This document shows positions 29,552 to 42,903 of a stretch of DNA of 64,000 bases, piece after piece. Position 1 is the stretch's first letter; every line of letters starts with the position of its first letter. The position numbers and the translations under genes are program-made. The stretch covers positions 12,586,001-12,650,000 of the forward strand of contig OX442319.1 in NCBI GenBank assembly GCA_949358305.1. Reading direction: 5' to 3'. The notes beneath the pieces were generated by a model that did no database searches, had not been told where the DNA came from, and was given only the letters and a program-made list of their open reading frames with translations. The DNA comes from Strigamia acuminata (taxonomy: Eukaryota; Arthropoda; Chilopoda; Geophilomorpha; Linotaeniidae).

Positions 29552-32500
29552 ATGGCGGCTATGGAGTCAACATCTTTTTCACCAGGCGGTGAATATTTAG
29601 CCCAATGCACCGCCGATGGACGGCTAAAAATCTGGGAAACAGCCACCGACACCCTACAGCAGGAATACACGCCCAGCGCACACTTGGCCGCGTCGTGCAC
29701 ATGTATATCGTGGTCTCCGGCTCACCACAAGTCCGTAAGTACATCAATTAAGCCTACCTACCCGGTGGCTAAAAACACTCGGTCGAATAAAAATTAAAAT
29801 TACATTTATTTATTTATTTTTTAGAATTTGACGAGAAAGAGGAAAAAAAGAAAATCCGAATCGAGCGCGACGAATGGCGGGCTCGGCTTGATCGCGTTAG
29901 GGACGTTGAACGGGAATGTGTTGCTCTACAGTGTCAGCAAAGGCGATCTGCAGAGTCAAATGGTTGGTTTGTTGTGTGGTGAGGTTGGTTAGGGCTGTAG
30001 CAAGGCGGTGTGTGTGTGGTTTTGGTTGAAATGGTGGGGAAATGGTGTTTTTGACGGTTTTGTTTGGATTTTTTGCGTCGGTTTGGTGTTTTTTGGGTTT
30101 GGAAATGGATTTTTGTTGGTGACAGTCGGTTGGTTTTGGTGTTTTGGTGGAAATTTTGTTGGAAAGTGATAGATTTTGGCCTAGAAAGTTGTTTTTTTTC
30201 TGGTCAAAATATGATTTCTTTGTTGGAAGAAAAATTTAAAAATGTTTATTTCACGCGTGGAAATTCGTTTTTGCATCTAAAAAATGTGGAATTTAATTTT
30301 TTTGACGTTAAATTTGGTTATTTGGGTCAGATTTTGTGTGGCCGAATTTTATTTTCGTCTAAAAAGTTGAAATTTTGGCACCGAGAGATTAATTTTTTTA
30401 CTATAAAAATTCTTTAGTTTATTTTAAAAATAAAAATACAATTTTTTCGTCCATAAACATGAAAATTTCACATAAGACAGTAAAAATTGGACCTAAACAG
30501 TCGAATTTTGTCTAAAATTTGACCCAAACAGTCGAATTTGCTTAAAATTGGACTCAAACGGTCGAGTTTTGCTTAAAATTTTGCACAAACGGTCAAATTT
30601 TGCCTAAAATTTGACACAAACGGTCAAATTTTGCTTAAAATTTGCTCCAAACAGTCGAATTTTGCTTAAAATTTGACACAAACTGTCAAATTTTGCTTAA
30701 AATTTGCCTCAAACGGTCAAATTTGCTTCAAAAAATACAATTTTGACGTTGTCGTGTCTATTTGTGTCCAAACCGAATTATTTCTGATGAAAACGTCCGT
30801 CCGACAGCTAAATTAGCCTTGCTGTAGCCCCGTACTGCGCATATATTAATAAATCGAGGAATGGTTTTAATTGTTATTTGTTTATTTACAGAATGGCGGC
30901 CATGACGGCAAAGTGAACTCGATCAGTTGGAACGTGGATTGCGATTCCATATACAGCGCATCCGATGATTTTCACATAGTCGAATGGAGTATAAGGAGCG
31001 GATCGGTGAAGCGGAAGTGGAAGTGCGGCCACACCGGCGTGAGTGCGCTGTGTTTGTTGTCGGATCAAAGTTTGATGTCGGCAAGTAGGAAAATCCAATG
31101 GTGGGATCTCGACAAGCATAAAACAGTCAAGGTGAGTTGGTAAAGTGTGTGGGTTGGTTCGTGGTCCCCTAATAAGGGTTTGAATGAGAATTCTGATAAC
31201 ATTTAACGAAAGTCAACAAATTCAGAGAAAGTTTCACAAATTCTGGAAATTTTCGATAAATTTTGGAAAATTTCGTTAAATTTTGGAAAATTTCGTTAAA
31301 TTTTGGAAAATTTCGATAAATTTTGGAAAATTTCGATAAATTTTGGAAAATTTCGATAAATTTTGGAAAATTTCGATAAATTTTGGAAAATTTCGATCTA
31401 TTCTTGAAAATTTCAACATATTTTTGAAAATTTCAACATATTTTTGAAAATTTCAACAAATTTTGGAAAATTTCAATAAAGTTTGGAAAATTTCAACAAA
31501 TTCTGGAAAATTTCCAACGAATTTTGGAAACTTTCAACAAATTTTGGAAAATTTCAGTAAATTTTGGAAAATTTTAGTAAATTTTGGAAAATTTCAATAA
31601 ATTCTGGAAAATTTCAACATTTCTGGAATGGAAAATTTCAACAAATTCTGGAATGGAAAATTTCAACTAATTCTGAAAAATTTCAACTAATTCTGAAAAA
31701 TTTCAACTAATTCTGAAAAATTTCAACTAATTCTGAAAAATTTCAACTAATTCTGAAAAATTTCAACTAATTCTGAAAAATTTCAACTAATTCTGAAAAA
31801 TTTCAACAAATTCTGGAAAATTTTAACAAACTGAAAAATTTCAACAAATTCTGGAAAATTTCAACAAATTCTGGAAAATTTCAACAAATTCTGGAAAATT
31901 TTAACAAATTCTGAAAAATTTCAACAAATTCTGGAAAATTTCAACAAATGTCTATTTTTCACTAAATAACTTTTTATTTTCTTACTAGAAATTTTCCGGC
32001 CATGCAACTGAAATAATGCAGCTCCTTCACGTTTCGTATCCGAACGATCCACCAGACAACGGCTACCTAATATCGGCCGCAGTAGACGACAGATATTTAA
32101 ACGCTTGGTAATTCATTCTTATTTTTCCAAAACCAAACAGCAAAAATCTTACAATTATTTTCCAGGCTATTAAATAAGACTTCGACGGACAGAGATGCGT
32201 CGGCAACATTTGCGCTTCGCGAAGAAGCAGTTTCTATTGACATCACAACTCCAACGTCGAGAGATCAGTCGTTGCTGTTGGTTGCTGTCACTAAGGGCGG
32301 CTTACTCCAAATTTTCGAACATCATTTAAATGGGTAAATAAATACGGGTGTTTAAGGGCGCAAATAATGGTAGTTTTTGGGTATGTAAGTCTGGGCTAAA
32401 CGGGCAGGAATGCACGAAGGACTAAAATAATACATTTTAGGCATTGAAATTTCATGTTTTAGGCAAAAGCATAAAAGAATTTAGGTTTAAAAAAAATGCA

Positions 32501-35007
32501 ATTTTAGACGAAAAAAATTTACCTTGGTCTAAATTGCATTTTTTTTAAAAAAAAAATCTAGTTTTAGACCAGAACATGCAATTTTAGTCCCAGAAAATGG
32601 ACTTTTAGTCCCAGAAAATGCAATTTTAGTCCCAGAAAATGCAATTTTAGTCCCAAAGATGCAATTTTAGTCACAAACGTAATTAATGTTGAAACAGTTA
32701 TTTTTTTTAGTCTAAAATTTAATTCTACTCTTTTAGACCAAACAAAACACTTTTTTAAACCCAATAAACATTCATTTTTAGACCCACAAGAGGCGCAAAC
32801 TAACCAAAAAAGAAAAAAAAAAAAAGAGCGAAACACCCAAACAAATGATTAATTTTTTAAACACATTTCTTACACTAACAGCCGCTGCAAGGAACCACTA
32901 AAACCGACCACCACGATAACAATCGCGTCAACTGACGAGGAACAACCAAAAAAGATCCCGATCATCTCCGCTCAACTGTGCAACGACGACGCCCGCAACA
33001 TTCTCATCGCGTACGGCGACTCGCTACGCGTCGCCTTCGTAAAACAGGTAAAAAACAAAACGAAACAACAACCAATCGAATTAATTTAAATTAAATTTCC
33101 AGCCGTTCTCGTCGTCCGAAGCAGAAATCTGTCTGCCGCGCCGCGACCCATCCAAATTCGCCGTCGCCATTGAAAGCAGCAAGACCAAGATCAAGCAGCC
33201 GCACATCGGCAAGGTGAAAATGCTCGTTCCGGGCCACATGATGCCCAGCGCCCCAACCGAGCTCGTGAAGAAGCGCAAACGTCACGGCGCGCCGTTCAAC
33301 CAGCTGCCGATGGAGGAGCGGTTGAGTGTTCTGACTATTGACCAGCAGTTTGCGGTTCCGACGGGCTCCAGCGTCCCGCGGGCCCTGAATATGTCGAATT
33401 TGTTGGAGCAGGGGCTGAGGAGCAACGACGAAGAGATGTTGTCGAATGTGCTGCTGCAGTCGGATGACGAGGTTATACGCAGCACGGTGCCGCGGCTGCC
33501 GGTGCAGGTTGTCATTCCACTGTTGAAGGAGCTGCAGAGACGAATACACGTGATTGGAAGTTTGTAAGGGATTTTTGGTTTTGTTGGTGGTTTGTTTGTG
33601 GTTTATTTTGTTTTGTTTTTTGTTTAGAAATCGGGGATATTTGAAGTGGATTCGGTGCATTTTATCCATTCACACGTCGTATTTGCTAGCTGTAAGTACA
33701 AGTTTGGTGTTTTGGTGATGTTATTGGCTCGCAGGGTGTGCTAGAGGCCTAAAATAGTGCATTGTGGGGTTTATAAAGCATATATAGTGGTTGGAAGGGA
33801 GGAAATTTCGATTAAGTAGTGCTAGAAACTTATTTTTTGTGTTAAAATGCAGATGTATACAGAGAAATGTGGGTTTAAGGTCTGAAAAGGCTTTTTTTGA
33901 TGCAGAATTTAGAGTTGGGACCTAAAAATACAGTTTGTAGGCACTTTCTACATAGTTAATTGGTCTAAAACTTGTTTTTTGGTTTAAAATTAATGTTTTT
34001 ACGCAGTAAAAATCCATTCTTAGACAAAATAAATGTAGTTTTAGACTAAAAAATATATTTTTAGACCGATAAATATATTTTTAGATCGAAAAATATATTT
34101 TTTGACCGAAAAATATATTTTTTGACCGAAAAATATATTTTTAAACCGAAAAATATATTTTTAAACCGAAAAATATATTTTTAGAGTGAAAAAGACTATT
34201 TTAGACAAAAATACAATAGTAAAATCACATTTTCTTGGTCTAAAAACGAAAATTTAGTTTAAAATACATTTTATAGACCAAAAAAGTATTTTTGTGCGAT
34301 TGGAGTAAAATTAAAACGCTGTGAATACTTAAAAACCAAACAAAAACGTGCTAAATACACAACCAACCATCATTTGCCTAAAAATGCTTCATCTAGCAGT
34401 GTTTTACATAATAAAAACATCTTATTGCCAGTAAAACACAAATTTACGTTTCAAAAGTTCATTTTTGTGTGCAAAATGGATTTATTCACTCAAAAGTGCA
34501 ATTTTTTCTTCCAAAAACCTCATTTCTAAGTCTAAAATCAATTTATTTACTTATACTTTAGTGTAGCGATTTGGAAACGATGCTCGGGTCGCTCTACCAG
34601 CTGCTCGATGCCCGTACGCAAATGTTCGAGAAAATGTCTAGGCTGCAAGGAAGAATGAATCTTATACTTACACAGGTGACACAAAAATCAAATTAAACCT
34701 AAATTAATTGTAAATTAATCCAAAATTTAAATTTCAAGATTAAATCGAGGAGAAACGAAGTATTCTGTCCCTTGCAATCGGAAGCGGCGCTCGTGTACGA
34801 AGACGACTCGTCCGACGGGGAAGCTGCGGACAAAACCATCAATTCCGACGCGGAGGATGTGAGTTTTTGCGTTGAAATGTGATTAAATGTGACGTTGAAC
34901 TGATTAATTTGTTGCAGGAAAAGGGCGAAGATGACGAAATGGATGAACAGAGTGAAAATAGTGAAAATAATTTGTCGAGTGAAGAAACGGACGATGAATT
35001 TGAATAA
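29552..35007 (+). CDS. WDR43: WDR43/UTP5, small-subunit processome protein
   Basis: Eleven exons joined in frame give 620 residues: 29552-29734, 29825-29962, 30892-31131, 31989-32107, 32166-32333, 32882-33047, 33103-33563, 33628-33691, 34562-34675, 34739-34858, 34918-35007. All introns are GT..AG. The WD40 part holds LKIWETATDTLQQEYTPSAH, the basic insert RKRKKRKSE, GGHDGKVNSISW with HIVEWSIRSG, and FSGHATEI. The C-terminal UTP12-type helical domain holds LLEQGLRSNDEEML, VIPLLKELQRRI and LKWIRCILSIHTSYL. The tail is Asp/Glu/Ser-rich. These are the landmarks of WDR43 (yeast Utp5), a t-UTP subunit that supports Pol I transcription and 18S pre-rRNA processing in the nucleolus. It is slightly shorter than the human protein (677 aa, from memory). 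A polyadenylation signal overlaps the stop region. Confidence 0.93.
30480..30740. repeat. Intronic repeat in WDR43 intron 2
   Basis: Repeats of about 30 bp of the type CACAAACGGTCAAATTTTGC with TTAAAATTTG spacers. No coding content; the open frame at 30064-30417 is intron. Confidence 0.7.
31230..31960. repeat. 20-bp minisatellite filling WDR43 intron 3
   Basis: About 36 units around TTTTGGAAAATTTCGATAAA. Blocks of homogenised variants follow in order (TTCGATAAA, then TTCAACAAA, then TTCAACTAATTCTG), a sign of local expansion. Confidence 0.92.
32570..32680. repeat. Short tandem repeat in WDR43 intron 5
   Basis: Roughly 20-bp units ATGCAATTTTAGTCCCAGAA, four to five copies. Confidence 0.75.
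34035..34200. repeat. 20-bp repeat in WDR43 intron 8
   Basis: About eight units around GACCGAAAAATATATTTTTA. Confidence 0.85.
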
Positions 35008-35259
35008 TAAAAGGAAAAATGAAAGAGACGTTGCTTTATTTTTTTATTTTTAAATCATTGTGTAAAATAACGGATATAAATATAATTAAACATTGATTCA
35101 TTACATAAAAGTAAGTCTATTGGCTAATTTTTCAAAATTTTATGGTGAATCTTTAATCTGGAAACGGCCATTTTGACTGCCATGTAAAAAACCTACACAG
35201 CATGGCTGAAAAATGGTTTAAATATTTTTAAAATGAATTTGTTTCAAAACGCCGTCACT

Positions 35260-35820
35260 AGAGAGCACTCTTGGATTTGCAAACGCCTTTTTAAAATTCC
35301 CGGTTCCCGGTACCAAAATGGCCGGTACTCCCGGGACCAAAAAAGGTCAGGCGACGAAAAATGACAAAATATGGCCGTTTTTTGTCAAAAATAGCCATTT
35401 TTAGCAATTTTGAGCCATTTTTCATGGTAAAAAGTGGCCGGTTTTCATCAAGAATGGCTGTTTTTCATCAAGAATGGCCGTTTTTCGTCAAAAATAGGCA
35501 TTTTTCGTTCAAAATGGCCATTTTTAGCCATTTTTTGTTCAAAATGGCCATTTTTTAGCCATTCTTTGTTCAAAATGGCCATTTTTTAGCCATTCTTCGT
35601 TCAAAATGGCCATTTTTAGCCATTTTTCGTTAAACATAGCCATTTTCATCAGTGAAACGTTACAAAATATAACGTTTGACCGACGAAAATGATGTTTCAG
35701 CGACGAATTTTTGACGGAACCGGTTTTTCTCCAATATCCCGGTTCCCGGTACCGTGATTTCTCACCGGGATTCCCGGTAAATCGGTACCCCGGTTTCCCG
35801 GTACCGAAACCCTACTAGCA
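35260..35820. repeat. Putative nonautonomous element with GGTACC-rich ends and internal repeat
   Basis: Left part has CCCGGTTCCCGGTACC (about 35300) and right part has TTCCCGGTACCGAAACCCT (about 35796-35814). Between them are about ten imperfect units of CAAAATGGCCATTTTTAGCC. The CCCGGTACCGAAACCCT end resembles ends of dispersed invertebrate MITEs, but I could not define target duplications. Confidence 0.5.
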
Positions 35821-36340
35821 CAGATTATGTCGGGTTTTGTATATCTGTATTTGCATTTCGGGTTTTCTGTGTACCGACCACTCTAGTGGCCACAAACGAA
35901 AACACTCATTATCTTTTATTATTGATATTCGCAGTTTGAATTTGGCGCATAAAAATGACGTGGTAAACGTCACGCATCTGCTTAACCCCACCGACCAATC
36001 GCAACTCCTCGTGGGCTGGCTGAACGGACTAAACCATCTATGTCTCTCAACTGGGCGTCACTTAGCGCCCTCTTTTAAAACTACCCCCTCAGTCGAATGA
36101 TGCGAGTGAATCATGCTCAAACATTTCACTCGCTCTAATGTGGATTTAAACTTTAGCGAAGGCTGACTCCACACACACAAACAAACAAGAGTGCAATTTC
36201 ATCCGCTCTTTTTACACGATTCGTCAGTCATAGCGCGCTTTTACACTTGTCAGAGGTAAGATTAACTCTTTATACACCTTTTCATTTATCATTTTAATAT
36301 AAAAATATTGAGAAATGTAATTTTTTCGCGTTTAGTTAAA
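35821..36340. other. NUAK promoter and 5' UTR region
   Basis: Mostly unassigned. CAGAG followed by GTAAGATT at 36251-36260 and TTTTTTCGCGTTTAG ending at 36335 look like donor and acceptor of a 5'-UTR intron. That would place the start of the second exon five bases before the NUAK ATG. The frame at 35837-36100 is not convincing. Confidence 0.45.
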
Positions 36341-39300
36341 ATGGTGGTGCTGAGTACTTCGCCAACGTCGAACGTGACGGGAGATTTAGAGTGTAATGGG
36401 ATCCGGCTGAACAACCAGAGACAGAAATTTCGACAGAGATTTGATGTTATTCGCAAATTGGGGCAAGGAACTTACGGGAAAGTGCAGTTGGCGTTGAAAA
36501 AGGAGACGGGGGAAGAGGTGAGAGTGTGAAATGTGTGGAAATTAATTTTGTTTGAAAATGCGCATTTAGTTTAAATCACACATGTGAAACGATCCCATCA
36601 CGGGCTAATTTTAGACCAATGTAAATATAGGACAAACCACTTCTTAAGTAGAGCCAACAGCTGTTGATTTTTTTTTTTTTTTTTTTTTTTTTGGATTTTT
36701 TAAAATTTATTATTTATTTATAAAAAGGGAAGGGAAATTTGTTTGAGAAGGTGAAATTGTTTTTTTTTTTTGGGGGGGTTTTTGGGGGTTTTTTTAAGTG
36801 AAAAAAGTCGTTGTTTGTCTTGGAATATCCATAAAAGGATGCGAGGAAATTTTCCAGTCATTGATAATCCAGTTACAGTGACGTCATGAGCGTCACCTTA
36901 GCATTTTTCGTGCCCATTGCACTCTTGATAAGTGATTTGTTTATTCTGGTGACTGGTGAGTGGGAACCTTGTTAAGGAAATTAGTCATTTGTGTAAATTA
37001 AAGGGATTTTGACACTTTTCTGGGTGGGATGAAGAAATTGCTGGAATTTTTGTTTTCTTGAGAATATATATTTTTTTTTATTGAGGAGAAGTGTCAAGTT
37101 AAAAGTAAAACACTGACTAAATGGAAATGTTGTTGAGATGTTTCAGACTTTTAAATTTAGATGAACAAAACACTTCTATATTTAAAAATAAAAATAAATT
37201 TTTTTTTTTTTTTTAAATAAAAAAAGGCGACGCCTACAGATCAGGGGTGGGTTATGACCTTGGAACTTGGTGCTTGCAGCAACCAGTTTTCCTTAGTAAA
37301 GTTGAGAAATATTTTTTTTTTTTTTTTTTTTTGGTGATATGTCAAGTGATAAATTAAATACAACAAAAAAAATATTAAATTAAAAGTCTACAAATTTATA
37401 ATGAAATATAATCTTTTATGTAATTACTGTATTTGCTTTTTTGTGATTATAGTTCAATTTATATATAAAAAAAAATTTTTTTTTTTTAAGTAGAAATGGA
37501 AAGTGAAGTGTCAGCTGTGAGAATTGGCTTTTGTCTATTTTTGCTGTGCTAAGTTTACATTGTTCTTAATTGCTTTACACATTAATTCTAGTAGTCAGTT
37601 TAGGTATTTGATTCAAGATTTTGCATGATTTAATTTTTATTTTTTTTTTTAAATTATATTTTTGTTTTAATGTGTTTGATTTCTGATTTTCTAATTTAAA
37701 AAAAAAAATTAAGGTGGCTATTAAGACCATTAAGAAGGCAAAAATTCAAACCAAAGAAGATTTGACCCGGATTCAGCGTGAAATTCAATTGATGTCATTA
37801 GTTCAGCATCCGCATATTATTCATATTTATGAAGGTAGAATTTTGGTTTAATGTCCAAAGAAATTTGTTTCTAATACATTTTCCACATAGTATATAATTT
37901 TACTATTACCCCGCTTACACAGGCTTAAAAGCTGGTATTTTGGTTTTTTTAAAATTAAAAGTGCCCGGAAGAATAATTACCACATTTTACCGATTAAGAA
38001 TCGTCCTCGAATTGTAGTCGCCCTCGAATAGTAGCCGCGGCTGACACTGTGGACTGGCCCGGCAGGCTACCGGGAGTTTCCCGGTGACCTGTGGCCTGTC
38101 GCGGCCCGCTGTGGCCTGTCCCGACTTCATTAATTGTGGCCCGGACACCCAGATTTCCCAGCAATAAATTTGTTCCCAGTCCAGCCCTGGGCTGAGACAC
38201 CAAGAATACTGTATTTTTGCAAAAGTACGGTATTGTTTCTGTATTTAATCTCACGAACGATGAACGTACACTTCGTTCGTGACGTTCAGACATCTAAAAA
38301 CATTATTAAGCTTGTTTTGGTTCATTACTTATTGCAAAAAATTCGTACTCATTTATAACGACATGCCGGTAACAAGGGTGGTTCCAGAGAGTTTGACGGT
38401 AAAAACGGGGTTTACCGGCAGTCTGGTCACACCCATGTATACCGGCATGCTGCTTAAAAGCGGGGTAATAATACTATTGTATAGAAAAGAGTCTCATTCT
38501 CATTTCTAGAATTTTATTTTATGTTTTAAATCTTTCCTAGTGTTTGAAAACAAAGAAAAAATTGTTTTGGTAATGGAATATGCAGCCGGTGGTGAATTAT
38601 ATGAATACCTCAGCTCTGAAAAGAATTTAAGCGAGTCTGAAGCGCGAAGGATCTTTCGACAAGTTGTCTCAGCAGTTTATTATTGTCACAAGGTAGGTTT
38701 AATTTTAATTCTGGAAATAAAAACAACACACAGAAAGATAATTGAATTGTTTTTATTTTAAATACTAGAATAATATTTGCCACCGGGATTTGAAGTTGGA
38801 AAACATTCTTTTAGACGCCAACAATAATGCAAAGGTAATTAATGACAAATTTTTGTCTCCAAGCTGTAATTGTCTGTTTAGAATTGCTGAGCTTTCCTAT
38901 TCTGTTGTTCCAAAAACTAAATTTGTGCATCTCAATCTATTTCCATGCCAGACGACATGCTTGTTCCAAATGTTGCACTATTTTTCTCTCTTGTTCGTTT
39001 TTTTCAAAGTGAAATGACCAGTTTGCAAAACAAACCCATTTTGTCTTTGAGTTGCTATTCTTGAAGATTTTTCCTTTCACAATTCCACAATACAAAAGAA
39101 GTTAATTTTTACATAAATTAATTTCAGATTGCAGATTTCGGATTATCCAATGTTTTTGACCAGAAGAAATTACTTCAGACATTTTGTGGCAGTCCATTGT
39201 ATGCATCACCAGAAATTGTCAAGGGTATACCATATAAAGGACCTGAAGTAATGAAACATGATTGTTGCATTTTATTGAGGCTAAATACTAATGTTTTTTT

Positions 39301-42300
39301 TATATTGAAAAGGTTGATTGCTGGAGTTTAGGCGTGCTGCTTTATACATTGGTCTATGGTGCAATGCCATTTGATGGCAGTAATTTTCAAAAACTTGTAA
39401 AACAAATATCTGAAGGAGATTATTATGAACCAAAGGAACGAGCAGGTAAACGAAATAATGCAGGAAAAACTACTGCCAGGGGAAAATGACATTTTAGTGT
39501 GACTTGATCTGGACTGTCATTAGTTAGAGGTAAAAAGGTGTACTGTATTACCCCACTTTAAGCCGCATGTTGCTATACATGGGATTACCAACTTTTAGTA
39601 GGTTCAGTCATAAAGCTGCGGGTAAAAAGTTAAGCATGACCGGTGGCACCCATGTGTTTGACACATTATCAACAATTGGTTAAAACGAGCCTGCAAGTTT
39701 AGCGTACATATAAAACTTCTTAGTAGGAGGTGCCCGGTACACCTCTCTGGTCGGGTGCCTCTCTGTTGACACCTCTCTCTTTCCGGCGCCCCTCTCTGCC
39801 CAGCGCTCCTGGGCTGCAGCCCAGTTAGCCCAATGGTAACAGTGGTCCTGACGACATGCGACTAAAAAAGGGATTTAACAGCAGTCTCGTCAAACCCACG
39901 CTATAACGGCATGCTGCTTAAATTGGGGTAATACGGCAGATAAATATAATCCAAACATATCCTTAATGTGACATAACTTTTCTTCAATAGACAATCAAAG
40001 CATTTTCCCCTGTCAACAGACACTTGCAAAAATACAATTAAATAACCAAGTTTCTTATCATGCATTCAATTCTAGGAGCATCAAAGCTGATACATCGTCT
40101 TTTGACTGTAAGTGCTCAAGAAAGAGCCAATATTGAAAATGTCTGCGAAGACTCCTGGGTGAACGTGGATTGCAATGACTCATTCTTTAAACTTGAAAAT
40201 GAGGGAACTGATACACCAGTTAGATTGGACTATTTGCTTCAATTGGTTCCTGCTGAAGAGATGTCACAAACTGCAAATGAAAATGAGGACCCGACATTTG
40301 GCAATGTTGTAGTAGCTGACATGCTAAACAGAAAACATCAACTTTCAGCGTCGGAAGGATCGATAAGCGAAGTGAAAAAGATGAAGAAAAACAATGTTGA
40401 AATCAGTGAAGTACCCGACGAAGATTTAACGGCTGAAGAATGCATAGATAAGAATATGCTAACTGAAGACGAGCAGTCTGTTCAGCAGAAAAGCACAACT
40501 GTTGCAACCATGAACCATTCAAAAGAAAAAATGTCTGCTGCAGAACTAGCCTTACTATCAGATGTCAATTCAGACCACTCCGAAACCTCGAGCGAAGAGA
40601 ACACTCCTGAAATTGATATCAATAACTCAAAGACCTTGCAGAAAAACCCTAAGCCTTCAAGCAGTACTGATCTCAACAGTGACTACGATTCATTGTCGTT
40701 GAACGTATTAACCACTTCAAGTGAACAAAGCCTGAAGAGCTTGGACACTGTAACGGGCGCTGAAGTTGACGACATCACTTGGGGCTCCGCCACATCAATA
40801 ACAACGGAGAATGAAATGAAGCCAGAAACAATTGCTGAAGAACCTCCAGGTAAGGCAGCAACAGAGGAGACTGGAATTAAGAATGATGTGGAAGACAAGA
40901 AGAAATCAGAAGCGAATTCTGAAAACACTCCAACGGCAACTACGTCAAAAGAAGCCGGCAATTTGTCCAACGACAAAGCCGAAGTGTTGAATGTTGCTGC
41001 GGATAAAGCCGATGCAAAAGAACAGGTGTCCGGTAACTTGGAAAAGAACGTCAATCGTTTTTCCTCTTACGAGAAGGAATGGTCCAGCAAGAGTCCTGGA
41101 GAACAGTACTTCCGGGAAGTTAAGAAGGACTCCGAAGAGGTAACTCATCAAGGCTATTCTATGCACAGGTCTCGTGTGTGCACTTTTGAAAAGTCGGTCA
41201 TCAAAGAAGCTAGAACGAGTGACGGCGGCAAAAAGGTTCCTCTCACACGCAGTGACAGCAAAGGTTCAACCGGTTCAAACGACGACTTGGACGACATTTT
41301 TGAGAGTTTTGCGGGGGAAAATTCTTGGCTTTGTGATATGCTGGCGAGGACCAAAGCCAAAATAGCGGAGATCACGGGTAGACACAAGAAACCTCTTTTC
41401 AGGCAATCGCCAAGGCTTTCGGATCTAAGAGCCGAAGACCTCTTTTCCAAGCTGAACATTTGTGATAACGCATCTTTTGGTACGGCAACGTCCGGAATTG
41501 GTACTTCTCGCTCGTCGTCCCAAAGAACTGAAGAAGCGGATTCGTCGAGGGGCAATTCACGCTCTTCGTGGCGAGCCAGTCTGGACGACGAGTTTAAGCC
41601 GTACACTTCGAAGACTTCTTCGAAGAAGTCTTGGGACAACAGTGATAAGAAATTTGAGACGAGGTCGTCAAGCATGCCGACCGAAGAGATGGGTAATTTC
41701 AGAAGTTTCTCCAGGAGCGTGTCCGAAGAGGACAAACAACACTCGAAAACCCTGATCAACGAAGAGTCGTCGAGCAGAAGTTCTTCGCATTTCTCTTCGC
41801 TGAAGAAAAACAGCAGCCTGAGCTCTCAGTCATCAGTCAGTAGCAAATACAGATGCGAAGATATTAATGCCGAAGACGATATTGACGTTCTTCCCAAATG
41901 GAGTCACAGGTCCAGTTCGGTCGAAGATTACCAGAACAAGAGCAAAAAACACACTTCGGTCAAGGTGGAAAGCAAACACTTGAACGAAGAATCAAGTTCC
42001 CTCAGAAGAGACTTTTTGAGCAAGGACGAATCTTCGGATCTCAGGAAACCGAAAGGCGTGTTTTCGTACACAAAGTCGAGAACCCACGAGTTGCTGCAAG
42101 ACCGGCAAGACGAGGACGATTTGGATGGTGCTGTCAGACGTCCACGAAGTCTTTCGCTGTTGTGTGCGGACGACGGCGAGTGGGATCTACTCGTAAACAA
42201 AAACCTGGAGAAAAGACGGGAGGATTTTGATGATTTTCAGTTCTCTAGAAGGCGGCAGAATGCGACATTTGAATACGACAAAAATGAAACGTCGTCGCGG

Positions 42301-42903
42301 CCGGTAAACAAAAGGTTGGATGGATTAGAGAAAGATTTCAGAAGCCGGCTCGGAATGGACGATAGGAAAAGTGATGTAGAGAACATAGAGAAAGAGATCA
42401 AAGAGATGACGGATGATTTGTCTTCGTTCGGGGGTTTACGGAGTCGCTTGAGAGAAGATAGGAATACGGATTTCGAAAGAGATTTATCTTATAAGTATGG
42501 TGCCAAACACGCTGAGAGAGGAGCACGGAGTGTTACTGATTTTGGCGTCGACCTGGATGTTGATAATGATTTGGAGGAGTCTGTGAGTGATCGGATAAAG
42601 CGCAAAAGTTATTTAGTCAAAAGCGAAGATTTGGATAAGAAAAGTCGCCATTTAAACAGCAATTTTGATCGGTTAACGTCCAGAAATAGGCATCCGGTCA
42701 CTGATTTTTCTGATAGTTTGGCGCATTCGTCGTCGCACGACCGAATTGCCCATCATTCATTTTCGTCACGTTCGAGCGACCAAATGTTCGAGCGGAGGTC
42801 AAATTTAAATACTCGACAAGAGAGATTTTCGAGCTTAGACGAAGACAAGTCGCGATTTAAAAGCTTGTCAACGAAAAAACCTTTTCCGTTCAGTGATAAC
42901 TGA
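36341..42903 (+). CDS. NUAK: NUAK-family Ser/Thr kinase (AMPK-related)
   Basis: Seven coding exons join in frame to 1198 residues: 36341-36517, 37714-37834, 38541-38692, 38769-38834, 39128-39247, 39313-39445, 40076-42903. Kinase landmarks: glycine loop GQGTYG 41-46, VAIK with Lys63, [21 protein letters not shown] with Asp157, DFG at 175-177, and activation loop [15 protein letters not shown] with Thr190, the site LKB1 phosphorylates in AMPK-related kinases. The loop and [20 protein letters not shown] fit NUAK better than MARK or SIK. The last exon encodes about 940 residues, mostly Ser/Glu/Asp/Arg-rich and low in order, far longer than the mammalian NUAK tails. I did not see the PP1-binding GILK motif. 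NUAK kinases act in adhesion, myosin phosphatase control and splicing; that is family knowledge. Confidence 0.9.
38047..38189 (-). mobile_element. hAT-like MITE, family copy 1 (NUAK intron 2)
   Basis: About 143 bp ending CCAGTCCAGCCCTG, with a diverged start CTGTGGACTGG. It is the inverted relative of 51908-52028: its reverse complement opens CAGGGCTGGACTGGGAAC. Imperfect 8-bp flanks are GGCTGACA and GGCTGAGA. Confidence 0.65.
39716..39850. repeat. Dispersed repeat in NUAK intron 6, inverted copy at 43305-43385
   Basis: Shares CCCCTCTCTGCCCAGCGC and TTAGCCCAATGGTAA with the reverse complement of 43305-43385. GC-rich against an AT-rich background. The family is not identified. Confidence 0.7.

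Noticed and set aside
30064-30417. 117-codon Phe/Trp-rich frame
   Set aside because: Entirely inside WDR43 intron 2, low-complexity composition.
33091-33669. 192-codon minus-strand frame
   Set aside because: Antisense of WDR43 exon 7, which has clear family homology on the plus strand.
35837-36100. 87-codon frame upstream of NUAK
   Set aside because: No domain or splice link; it may include 5' UTR, but coding is not supported.
41154-41759. 201-codon minus-strand Ser/Leu-rich frame
   Set aside because: Antisense of the Ser/Glu-rich NUAK tail exon.
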